43,761 bases of DNA from positions 1 through 43,761 of the forward strand of contig JAJFFB010000102.1 of assembly GCA_021776925.1 (NCBI GenBank). The letters are read 5' to 3'. Shown piece by piece: positions 1 to 7,907 of the stretch. Within the stretch, counting starts at the first letter, position 1. Each line of letters starts with the position of its first letter. A program made the position numbers and the translations under genes. Source of the DNA: Planctomycetota bacterium (GTDB lineage Bacteria > Planctomycetota > UBA1135). The notes under the pieces are model-generated. The model was not told the DNA's origin. It was given only the letters and a program-made list of their open reading frames with translations, and did not search any database.

Positions 1-1829
1 CCGCCGAGGCGTGGTTCGAAGATCACGTAGGCGTGGGCGATGTCGCCGAATTGATCGCTGCTGCGATGGGCGATCGCCTCGCTGAAACCGGTCTGCTTGA
101 CCGGTGAGTTGGCGATGAAGTCACGGAAGTCGGCAAAGAAACCGTCGAGGTCCATCAGCCTGCGCTGCTCGCCGCGCGGTGGCGGTTGGCTGAAGATCGC
201 ATCGGGCAGGAAGACCTCGCGCAGGACCTCCCAGTCACACTCGCCGCCGGGACCGAAGGTGACCGCGCCGTAGAGCGCGTCGAGGGTTTGGTCGACGGTT
301 GCATAGGGTTCGAGGTTTCCTTGAGCCTGGGCTTTGGTTTCGGCTTCGCGCAGGGCATCTTTCGCGGCGATGGACTCCGGGAATAGGGAGGCGTTCTTGC
401 GCAGGAGTTCCAGCGCCCGATTCCCATCTCCTTGTTGGGTGGCTTGTTGCGCCAGCACCGCGATCACCTCGGGGTGGGCGACCTCGCCCAGGGAACCGCT
501 ATCGTCGAGCAGGAGCACGACTTCCTGGTTCACGTCCTCGATCAGAAAGCGGCCGTTGCCACGCGGCAACAGATCAAAATTCCCCTGGTTGGGCAAGTGG
601 ATTCCCAGCTGGCCCGGCGCCACTTTGCTCACCTCGACCTCGCTGAAGAAGGGGTTGGCGACCGTTCCGGAATAACGCGCAAGCAGAGCGTCGGGGAGCA
701 GGGTCGGGGTGGAGCCCGGATCGCCCGGATCCGCTGCGGCAGAGGTGCCGTCGGCTTGAGATTCCAGCGCCACAAGTTCGGCTTGGTCGCCAGGCTCCCC
801 GGTGTGCGCAGCGAGGATTTTGCGCAGCAATTCATGGCGTTGCGCGCTGGGAACGTTGTCGCCCTCAAAGGTGTCGACGCGGAAGACCAGGACCAGGTCG
901 GCGCCCGGCAGCACGTCGATGGCATGGCCGCCATAACCAAGCGCGGAATACATGCCGAGGGCTTTCAGATCAGGCGCACCGGCGGTCCACCACAACAGAC
1001 CGTAGCCGCGACCGCGGCCGGCGTCCGAGTAGGACGTGCGGCTGCGCTCGACCCATTGCTCGGCAAGCACCTGCTGATCTCCCCATCGTCCTTCATTCAG
1101 GAACAGCAGGCCGAAACGCGCCATGTCGCGCGCCGACATACGGAATGGATAGGCCGGATGGATCGACTTCTCGGCTTCGTAGTGCAGATAACCGTCGCGC
1201 GGGCGGTAGTCCTGCATGCCGATCGGTGTGGCGATCTCGCGCCCGAAGGCGGCGAAGAAATCAGGATCGATCTGTTGCTGGAAGATCGTGACCAGGGTGT
1301 TGAAGTCCCAGTTGTTGTAGCACCAGAAGGTGCCCGGTTCGTGGCTGTGCCGCGGCGGCTTGGGGTTCTGCGGCGGTTCGTAGGCGGCCAGGCGATACAC
1401 CCCCGAGCGCGCCTTGAGCAGATCGAGGATGGTCGCGCGTTTCTCGCCTTCGGTCAGCACCGGCTCCATGTCGTCGATACCGAGTTCGGCGAGGCTGAGT
1501 CCCAGATCGGCTTCCCCTCGATCGACGTAGACTCCCCACAAGGCGCTCATGAAACTCTTGCGTACCGAGTGGCACATGAAGCGGCGTTCGACCTCGCCCC
1601 AGGACGCGAGCACCACGCCATCGTGAATCACCATCGCCGCGGCCGCGTCGAGGCCGTCGAAGTAGGCGCGCGCCTCGGCCAGTCCCTGCGCCGAGAAACC
1701 AGCCTCGGCAGGGCTGGCGTATTGCATCCAGCCTTCGGAGGGGACCCGCTGTCCATCGGAATGCACCTCCTGAGCAAGGCTGGGGGCAGAAAGTAGACCA
1801 AGGAGGGCGATGCAGAAGGGTTTGTTCAT
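1..1829 (-). CDS. Secreted class-C beta-lactamase-like serine hydrolase fused to an NTF2-like domain (3' end cut off by window edge)
   Basis: The ATG at 1829-1827 opens a frame that runs leftward off the window (at least 609 residues). Residues 1-20 are a signal peptide ending in LAQ. The serine hydrolase core (PF00144 type) shows SVRK at 88-91 (SxxK, nucleophile S88), YNN at 171-173 (YxN) and a GGH motif near 302 followed by a hydrophobic strand. After a low-complexity linker (about 350-375) and a short beta-rich section, residues from about 513 to the edge resemble a SnoaL/NTF2-like fold. That domain begins after the phrase TVDQTLDALYGAV. Known members of the core family are D-Ala-D-Ala peptidases, esterases or amidases; the substrate here is unknown. 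It diverges from the gene at 1931. The fusion is seen directly; the NTF2 assignment is less sure because the domain is incomplete. Confidence 0.85.
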   Translation of the reverse strand, partial: MNKPFCIALLGLLSAPSLAQEVHSDGQRVPSEGWMQYASPAEAGFSAQGLAEARAYFDGLDAAAAMVIHDGVVLASWGEVERRFMCHSVRKSFMSALWGVYVDRGEADLGLSLAELGIDDMEPVLTEGEKRATILDLLKARSGVYRLAAYEPPQNPKPPRHSHEPGTFWCYNNWDFNTLVTIFQQQIDPDFFAAFGREIATPIGMQDYRPRDGYLHYEAEKSIHPAYPFRMSARDMARFGLLFLNEGRWGDQQVLAEQWVERSRTSYSDAGRGRGYGLLWWTAGAPDLKALGMYSALGYGGHAIDVLPGADLVLVFRVDTFEGDNVPSAQRHELLRKILAAHTGEPGDQAELVALESQADGTSAAADPGDPGSTPTLLPDALLARYSGTVANPFFSEVEVSKVAPGQLGIHLPNQGNFDLLPRGNGRFLIEDVNQEVVLLLDDSGSLGEVAHPEVIAVLAQQATQQGDGNRALELLRKNASLFPESIAAKDALREAETKAQAQGNLEPYATVDQTLDALYGAVTFGPGGECDWEVLREVFLPDAIFSQPPPRGEQRRLMDLDGFFADFRDFIANSPVKQTGFSEAIAHRSSDQFGDIAHAYVIFEPRLG

Positions 1830-1930
1830 CGGGGGGATCCACAGAAAACGGGTTTTTCAGGTCGTCGAGGTCCATACTGGATTCGTTTCCCCCTGTTGGC
1901 CAATGTCCCTTCGCCATGCCTTGATCCACG

Positions 1931-3094
1931 ATGATTTTCGCACTTCTCTCCCTTTGTCTTGCCCAGAGTCCTGCTGAGCTCCCTCAGGATCAGGGCGCGC
2001 TTGCCCCCTCAAAGGCCACCGAGGTCTTGGTGCTTGGCATGATCCATGGCAGTCACCGCAGCAGCGAGAAGTGGGGGCTGGATGAGGTGCGGGAAACCAT
2101 CCGCAGGATCAAGCCGGACGTGGTGCTGTGTGAGATCCCGCCGCAACGATGGCCGGGGGTTGCGGAGACCTGGAACGAAAGCAAGACCATTCTTGACCAG
2201 CGCGTGAAACGTTTTCCGGAGTACACGGATGTGCTCCTGCCGCTGATGGACGAGTTGCACTTCGAGGTCGAAGGATGCGCCGCGTGGACCGCCGAGATGG
2301 CTGCTTCAAGACAGCGGGCGATTGCCGCCTTCGAGGGTACTGCGGGAGCGGATCCCGAAGACGCCGAAGCCCTGCAGGCCTACCGCGACGCCGATGCCTG
2401 GGTTTCGGAGTGGGCGCTCAAGCAAGGTCCCGATGGGGACGACCCCATGGTGATCCATTCGCGTGCCTATGACCACGTCACCAAGGGCACGCTGCTGCCC
2501 TATGACCACTGGCTCAATGAACGCATCGGGCTCGGCGGTTGGACCAACATCAACCAGGCTCATTACCAGCTGATCGAAGCCGCTTTGCGGAAGCACCAGG
2601 GCAAACGCGTGCTGATCACCTTTGGCGCCGGCCACAAGTACTGGTTCCTGGAGCAACTGCGCTGGGACCAGAGCGTCAAGCTGATCGACGTACGCCCCTT
2701 CCTTCCCGGAGGTGCCACTCCACGCACGCCGGAACAGAAGGTCATCGAAGAGGTCTATGCGATGGCCGAATCCAATTGGCGCTGTTTCTATGACGACGGC
2801 AATCGTTTCATGCGCCCGGCGATGGCACGCATCGATGCATCGATGAGCCCGCGCGATGCCATGACCTTCATCAACGGACTGCGGCGGGGGACCCGCGGCA
2901 GCACCTTCCTCGATCAGGAATGGATCGGTCCGGTCACCGTGCTATCGCGCGAAGAGGGCGCCTATCAAGTGCGCTTCCCGGTGCTCCGTGCCCTGCAGGC
3001 CGCCGACGAGGCGCCGAGGGCCTCTGCAGTGCTGGTCGTCGATGACAAGATGGCCGGGGGATTCCGCTGGACCGAGATCGACTGGCCGCGCTGA
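1931..3094 (+). CDS. Secreted TraB/GumN/EreA-ChaN-like GxxH protein
   Basis: This is a 387-residue protein with a short hydrophobic N-terminus ending near LAQS, probably exported. Residues 36-39 form a GMIH motif after a beta strand (VLVLGMIH), and a second FGAGH motif has its histidine at 235, followed by an aromatic helix. A CEIPP motif lies between them. Paired GxxH motifs with a glutamate after a strand are the signature of the TIKI/TraB/PrgY/GumN and erythromycin-esterase/ChaN superfamily, which contains metal-dependent hydrolases. The C-terminal third (about 275-387) matches nothing I recognise. It ends 7 bp before the convergent gene at 3102-4487. Family membership is fairly sure; substrate and activity are unknown. 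Confidence 0.72.
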   Translation: MIFALLSLCLAQSPAELPQDQGALAPSKATEVLVLGMIHGSHRSSEKWGLDEVRETIRRIKPDVVLCEIPPQRWPGVAETWNESKTILDQRVKRFPEYTDVLLPLMDELHFEVEGCAAWTAEMAASRQRAIAAFEGTAGADPEDAEALQAYRDADAWVSEWALKQGPDGDDPMVIHSRAYDHVTKGTLLPYDHWLNERIGLGGWTNINQAHYQLIEAALRKHQGKRVLITFGAGHKYWFLEQLRWDQSVKLIDVRPFLPGGATPRTPEQKVIEEVYAMAESNWRCFYDDGNRFMRPAMARIDASMSPRDAMTFINGLRRGTRGSTFLDQEWIGPVTVLSREEGAYQVRFPVLRALQAADEAPRASAVLVVDDKMAGGFRWTEIDWPR

Positions 3095-3101
3095 CCCCGG
3101 G

Positions 3102-4487
3102 TCATTGGAAGTCATCCAGAATGGTCTTGGCCAGATCCGACATGGCCACGGTGCTGACGTCTGCGTTTGCCAGGATGCACACCGCTCGGTTCTCTTCCGG
3201 GCGCAGCACGAAGGCGCTGGCAAAACCCGCTCGACTGCCGCCGTGCCCGACTTGGTTGACCGGATTGCCAGGCAGCGTATCAGTGAAGAAACCAGTGCCG
3301 TAATAGGGCTCGTAGGGACAGTTTGAGCCACAGCCGAGATCGCTGATCCCGCCCCAGAGTTCGCGGATTCCGGCCTGGCTCAGCACCCCATTGGGACGGT
3401 GATAACTGGCCAGCAGGGCCTCGGCGAAATGCCCCATATCGATGACCGAGGCGATCACGCCACCGGCTGGATCGCGCGCCTCGGCTGCGGCTTCGTCGAC
3501 CCGGTAGTACAGCCAGGTGTATGGATCTCCGGGCAGGGCATCGCTGCTGTAGTAGTTGTCCATGCACAGCAGATCGGTCTGGGATACCAGGTTGATGGTC
3601 GGGCCGACGTGCATGACCGGCGATTGAGAAACGCCGGGTAGGTTGCCGATCGAAGTCTTGACCGCGCGTGAGCCGTCGAAACTGGCGGTGCACATGCCGG
3701 CAGGATCAAACAGGTAGCTCTGAGCCAGGTCAGAAAAAGCAAGTCCGGTGCGGTGATTGAGATAGGTGCCGGCGAGCGAGTAGTTGAACGCCGAATACTG
3801 GTAGCCCCCGCCAAGATTGCCGTAGACCGCACTGTCGTAATGCGGCGAAACCAGGTCATTGGTCTCGGCCCAGAACGAGGCAAGGTTTCCGGGATAGCAA
3901 AACAGGTGCAGCGCGCCAGCATCGAGTTTAAAGGCGCCCTGATGCCGAAGCAGTTGGCGCAGGGTGCGCTTGCCATTGCTCGTCAGGCGACTGCCGTCCT
4001 CGTCGCTGACAAAGTCATCGAAGGAAAGGACCCCGTTTTCTTCCAGGATCTTGGCGGTAACCGCGGTAACCGACTTAGACGTGGATCCGATCCTGTATAG
4101 CCGATGGATCCCCGAGGGGTCATGTTCGAAGTTGCCGCCACCCACGTACTCAAAGGCGTCGGCAAAGTGGACCTTGCCGTCTTCCACCACGACGAAGGCG
4201 ATCCGGGTGGTGAACATGCCATTGTTCAAAAGCAGGTTGGCGACGCGCTCGCGCGCCTTGCACTCGGGGTTGTTGTCGTTGTTCGGATTCAGATCCATCG
4301 GCGCACACACCGAACCATTGAACCCGGGCTGATAGCTGACCTCAGGGCAGGAATCGCTCACGTCGGGCAGCCCATCGCGGTCGCTGTCCATCGCTTTCGC
4401 CGGCCGCGCGACCTGGCCCAGGGCCGGACTGCTCGAGAGGATCGAGGCCATCATGAAAGAAATGCTCAGGGGCAGGGCAGCTTTCAT
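3102..4487 (-). CDS. Secreted serine hydrolase (beta-lactamase class C family) with an N-terminal calcium-binding segment
   Basis: The protein has 461 residues and a signal peptide ending near residue 25 (ALGQ). Residues 34-48 (DSDRDGLPDVSDSCP) match a thrombospondin type-3 calcium-binding repeat, common in secreted proteins of Planctomycetota and related phyla. The hydrolase core has STSK at 135-138 (nucleophile S135) and HGG at 415-417. The second motif is YSA at 231-233, where the family usually has YSN, so the third catalytic-site residue is altered. Several cysteines suggest an extracytoplasmic, disulfide-bonded protein. Substrate unknown. It diverges from the S41 peptidase at 4602; a TAGACT box lies 9 nt upstream of the start codon. 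Confidence 0.85.
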   Translation of the reverse strand: MKAALPLSISFMMASILSSSPALGQVARPAKAMDSDRDGLPDVSDSCPEVSYQPGFNGSVCAPMDLNPNNDNNPECKARERVANLLLNNGMFTTRIAFVVVEDGKVHFADAFEYVGGGNFEHDPSGIHRLYRIGSTSKSVTAVTAKILEENGVLSFDDFVSDEDGSRLTSNGKRTLRQLLRHQGAFKLDAGALHLFCYPGNLASFWAETNDLVSPHYDSAVYGNLGGGYQYSAFNYSLAGTYLNHRTGLAFSDLAQSYLFDPAGMCTASFDGSRAVKTSIGNLPGVSQSPVMHVGPTINLVSQTDLLCMDNYYSSDALPGDPYTWLYYRVDEAAAEARDPAGGVIASVIDMGHFAEALLASYHRPNGVLSQAGIRELWGGISDLGCGSNCPYEPYYGTGFFTDTLPGNPVNQVGHGGSRAGFASAFVLRPEENRAVCILANADVSTVAMSDLAKTILDDFQ

Positions 4488-4496
4488 CCTGACTCC

Positions 4497-4502
4497 AGTC
4501 TA
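4497..4502 (-). promoter_or_regulatory. Candidate -10 box for the serine hydrolase gene at 4487
   Basis: On the minus strand this reads TAGACT, ending 9 nt before the ATG at 4487. GGAG lies between the box and the start codon, so the transcript would have at most a very short leader. No convincing -35 was found. Confidence 0.35.
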
Positions 4503-4601
4503 GATCGAATGGCCGAAAGCAGTTGGGCCCGGTGGGAGATTCCTGCTATCCCTACCCTGAAAGGTGCGTAGCTCAAACAGTTCCTCCAGGTCCTGGCTGC
4601 C

Positions 4602-5957
4602 ATGAAACCACTCACCACCCTCCTTTGCAGCCTTCTTGTTGCGTGTCCTGCTCTGGCTCAGCAGGCCGAGCTCGAGCACGGCATTGAGTCTTTCGACGCC
4701 GCCTGGAAGATCATCAACACCCAGCACTTTGACGCCGATTTCAACGGCGTCGACTGGGATGCGGTGCGCGCGGAACTGCGCCCGCAAGCGCAGGCGGCGG
4801 AAGACATGGAGGGCATCCGCGCCGTCATTCGCGACATGCTCAGTCGCCTCGGCCAGTCCCACTTCTCGCTGATCGAAAAGGAATTCCTCGGCGGCGGGGC
4901 CCAGGGAGCCGCAGCCAGTCCGGCTGGAACCGTTGGCTTCGACGTGCGTTTTCGCGGCGGACAGGCGTGGGTCACGCAGGTGGAAGAGGGGGGGCCGGCC
5001 GCGCTCGCCGGCGTGCGCCCGGGCTGGATCCTGCAGGCGATCGACGGCAAATCGGTCAAAGAACTGATTCAGGAAGCGCCGGCCAGCGACACCTTGCGGC
5101 CGGACACCTTCATGCGCAAGGCCTTGATGCCACGCATCGGGGGTGCGGTGGGATCCACCGCGAGCTACCGCTTTGTTGGTTCAGATCCGACCAACGATTC
5201 CGGCGCAGCCCAATCCCCGGTAGATCCAGGATCGGGCGAGATGGAACTTGCCGGCGTCGAATTGAAATTGATCCGGGTCGAGCGCGATGCGGTTCCCTTC
5301 GACATCGCCGGCCTGCCCACCTTTTATCTGGTCCTGCGCAGCCATCGATTCGAACACAAAGGTCGCACCATCGGCGTGGTGCACTTCTCCAATTGGTTTT
5401 CTGGAATCTCCAAACAGATCGACTTTGCACTGGTGGCGATGCGCGATTGCGATGGCCTCGTGCTCGACCTGCGCGGCAACTCGGGCGGCGACGGCATGAT
5501 GGCCGCGCGCGTGGCCGGGCATTTCTTCGCCAAGCGCGAGGTGCTGGGCATCCAGCGCATGCGCCAGCGCAACATGCGCTACACCATCCGCCCGCGGCTC
5601 AAGGTCAATGGCGACAAGGTCGAGCCCTTCCTCGGTCCGCTGGTCATCCTCGCCGACGAGACCACCGGCAGTTGCTCCGAGGTCTTCACCGGCGGCATGC
5701 AGGCGCTCGGGCGCGCCCACGTCATCGGCGAACGTAGTGCCGGCGCCGCGCTGCCCGCCCTGCTCACCAAACTGCCCAACGGCGATTATCTGCTGCACGC
5801 GATCGGCGATTTCCTCACCTCCAAGGGGGATTCGATGGAAAGCGACGGCGTGAAGCCCGACCTGGTGGTTCCGCTGCGCCTGCAGGACCTGCGCGCCGGC
5901 CGCGACGCGGCGATGCAAGCCGCGGCGTCTTGGATCGAGTCCCAACTCGATGATTAG
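4602..5957 (+). CDS. Secreted S41 family peptidase with PDZ domain (tricorn/IRBP-like active site)
   Basis: This is a 451-residue exported protease. A signal peptide (residues 1-19, ALA-Q) is followed by an N-terminal helical domain with the SRLGQSHF motif typical of S41 peptidases. A PDZ domain spans roughly 105-150 (VEEGGPAALAGVRPGWIL), and the catalytic S41 core starts at about 255. VLDLRGNSGG and TTGSCSE mark the core, with the nucleophile expected at S357. In C-terminal processing proteases a lysine sits 25 residues after this serine; here that position is alanine 382 (GERSAGA). A Ser-Lys dyad is therefore absent, and the enzyme fits the tricorn/IRBP-like S41 branch better. It is monocistronic, between the divergent gene at 4487 and the gene at 6044. 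Confidence 0.85.
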   Translation: MKPLTTLLCSLLVACPALAQQAELEHGIESFDAAWKIINTQHFDADFNGVDWDAVRAELRPQAQAAEDMEGIRAVIRDMLSRLGQSHFSLIEKEFLGGGAQGAAASPAGTVGFDVRFRGGQAWVTQVEEGGPAALAGVRPGWILQAIDGKSVKELIQEAPASDTLRPDTFMRKALMPRIGGAVGSTASYRFVGSDPTNDSGAAQSPVDPGSGEMELAGVELKLIRVERDAVPFDIAGLPTFYLVLRSHRFEHKGRTIGVVHFSNWFSGISKQIDFALVAMRDCDGLVLDLRGNSGGDGMMAARVAGHFFAKREVLGIQRMRQRNMRYTIRPRLKVNGDKVEPFLGPLVILADETTGSCSEVFTGGMQALGRAHVIGERSAGAALPALLTKLPNGDYLLHAIGDFLTSKGDSMESDGVKPDLVVPLRLQDLRAGRDAAMQAAASWIESQLDD

Positions 5958-6031
5958 GAAGTGCATCTCCGCGACTAGTTAGGACTGAGTCGCAAGACGA
6001 GGCCACTATCAACGCCGCACGCGTTCATGCG

Positions 6032-6037
6032 TAGCCA
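6032..6037 (+). promoter_or_regulatory. Candidate -10-like box upstream of the C69 peptidase
   Basis: TAGCCA lies 6 nt before the ATG at 6044. It is a weak match on its own, listed because the same spacing recurs at several other genes in the window. The following AGGGTC-ATG also occurs before the XdhC-like gene. Confidence 0.25.
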
Positions 6038-6043
6038 AGGGTC

Positions 6044-7819
6044 ATGAGGATTCCCTGCCTGCTCCCAAGCGCCCTGGCCCTGATCACAGCCGGCACCGCA
6101 CTCGCCCAGGAAGAACACCTACTCGCCGGCCCTGCTGACTCCCAGGAGAAGGTAAGCAGTCCAATCCTGAGTGCGCTGCACAGCCTGCGCCAGGAGGCGG
6201 TGCTGCCGTGTGACACGTGGGTGGCTTTGCCCGACGCCACCCTTGCCGGCGTCACCATCCTGGCGAAGAACAGCGATCGAACCGTTTTTGATTGTCAGCC
6301 GCTATTCCTTCACCCACGCCAGAAATGGTCCGCAGGAAGCAAGATCGACCTCGGCCGCGTCTCGGTCCCCCAGGTCGCGGAAACCTACGCCACGATGGGA
6401 TCCAGTCCCTATTGGTGCTGGGGCTACGAAGAGGGAATCAACGAATTCGGAGTCGCGATCGGCAACGAAGGAATCTTCACGCGGGCTCGCAAAGCCGACG
6501 TCGTCGCGGCATCGCGCGGCGAAGGCCCGCCCCTGGGGCCCACCGGCATGGATCTGCTGCGCATGACCCTCGAGCGCTCGCGCACCGCCAAGGAGGCGGT
6601 GACCACCCTCGGCGCCCTGCTCGAGGCCCATGGCCAATTCGGATCCGGTATGCCGATGATGGGTTTCGTCGAAGGGGCGTACGACAACTCCTACCTGATC
6701 GCCGACCCCTCTGAGGCCTACGTGGTCGAAACCTGCGGGCGCAATTGGGTGGCGCGACGCCATCGATCCGGAACCACTTCGATCTCCAACGTGCCCAGCA
6801 TCGGCACCGAATGGGACCTGGCCTCGCAGGGGCTGATCTCCGACGCGGTCGAACACGGCTGGTGGCCCGCCGACGCCACCAGCAGTTTTCACTTCGCCGA
6901 TTCCAGCAGCGATCCGTCGCCGGCCTCACTGGCGTCGGCGGTGCGCGCCCGCACCCGTGCGGCGTGTTCGGCCGGGTTGTTGAAGCACAAAAACGGCAGC
7001 ATCGATTCCCGCTGGATGATGCGCGTGGCGCGCGACCGGTCCACCACCCCCAGTCTCGACCTCGACGTGACCGCCAGTTCCTGCGTGGCGGTTCTTCCTG
7101 CAGGCCCTGCGGCAACTCCGGTGTTCTGGTGGTGCGCAGGCACTCCCAGCAACGGCTGCTTCGTTCCCTACTTCATCCAGGCTGGCGAAATCCCGGCCAT
7201 CCTGTCCAAGGCGGGCACCGTCGGACGCGCGATCACCCCGCCCAGCCGCGTCGCCAAAGACGCCTTCGCTGCGGACTCCTACTGGTGGCAGGCGCGTCAG
7301 ATCTGTGATCTGGTTCAAGCCGACTACGGCCCTAGGAACGCGGTGGTGCGCAAGGCCCTCGATCCGCTCGAGATCGAATTTGAGCAAGGTCTCGGTGCGG
7401 TGGTCGAACTCGCCGCCAACCTCCGCAGCCAGGGCCAGGAGAGCAAGGCACAACGAGTGCTGGCCGATTACACCCAGGCTTGCGTCGACCGCGTGCTGGC
7501 GGAGTTCAAGCAGCTGGGCCCGCATCTGCGGAAAATGGAAATCGTGATTCCGCCGGCCTTGCAGCCCTTCCTCGGCGTCTACAGCACCGACCTCGGCGGC
7601 CAGTCGCTGGACTTTGAAATCCTGGCGCAGGACGGTCGTCTGGCGGTGCGGCTTCCCGACGACCGCGTGTTCGATCTCAAGGAGCCCGACGCAGAAGGAA
7701 AACGCCATTTCGTCCTCACCGATCAGGCTGCGGTCTCCTTCGAACGCCAGGGTTCAGGTCCCGCGCAGGGCATGGTCTTCCATCAGGCCGGCACGAAGAT
7801 TCCCCTGAAACGGCGATAG
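6044..7819 (+). CDS. Secreted C69 family dipeptidase (secernin-like)
   Basis: This 591-residue protein is likely exported: residues 1-21 form a signal peptide (ALA-Q). The segment PCDTWVALPDAT at 55-66, followed by AKNSDR at 74-79, is the secernin/C69 N-terminal-nucleophile signature, with C56 as the expected catalytic residue. The family consists of Ntn hydrolases that self-process so that the cysteine becomes the mature N-terminus. Here about 34 residues lie between the signal cleavage site and C56, so a propeptide would have to be removed. The C-terminal section (from about 500) is a short beta-rich domain resembling the C-terminal domains of secreted serine hydrolases. Preferred peptides are unknown. 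It stands alone between S41 and the unknown gene at 7908. Confidence 0.85.
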   Translation: MRIPCLLPSALALITAGTALAQEEHLLAGPADSQEKVSSPILSALHSLRQEAVLPCDTWVALPDATLAGVTILAKNSDRTVFDCQPLFLHPRQKWSAGSKIDLGRVSVPQVAETYATMGSSPYWCWGYEEGINEFGVAIGNEGIFTRARKADVVAASRGEGPPLGPTGMDLLRMTLERSRTAKEAVTTLGALLEAHGQFGSGMPMMGFVEGAYDNSYLIADPSEAYVVETCGRNWVARRHRSGTTSISNVPSIGTEWDLASQGLISDAVEHGWWPADATSSFHFADSSSDPSPASLASAVRARTRAACSAGLLKHKNGSIDSRWMMRVARDRSTTPSLDLDVTASSCVAVLPAGPAATPVFWWCAGTPSNGCFVPYFIQAGEIPAILSKAGTVGRAITPPSRVAKDAFAADSYWWQARQICDLVQADYGPRNAVVRKALDPLEIEFEQGLGAVVELAANLRSQGQESKAQRVLADYTQACVDRVLAEFKQLGPHLRKMEIVIPPALQPFLGVYSTDLGGQSLDFEILAQDGRLAVRLPDDRVFDLKEPDAEGKRHFVLTDQAAVSFERQGSGPAQGMVFHQAGTKIPLKRR

Positions 7820-7847
7820 ACCGCCCCTGACATGGGGGCAGGACGGG

Positions 7848-7874
7848 GACTAGGAGTAGTCGATTCCTTTTGTT
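7848..7874 (+). terminator. Weak stem-loop with T-rich tail after the C69 gene
   Basis: GACTA (7848-7852) pairs with TAGTC (7857-7861) around a GGAG loop, followed by a T-rich stretch. The stem is only 5 bp, so termination is uncertain. Confidence 0.3.
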
Positions 7875-7907
7875 CTCCAAGCCTCTTGCGCCAACAATAA
7901 ATCAGGC

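Noticed and set aside
432-1796. Plus-strand open frame of 454 codons at the left end
   Set aside because: Antisense to the serine hydrolase whose motifs are clear on the minus strand.
1261-1929. Minus-strand frame of 222 codons at the left end
   Set aside because: Frame-shifted shadow of the serine hydrolase with Arg/Gly-rich sequence.
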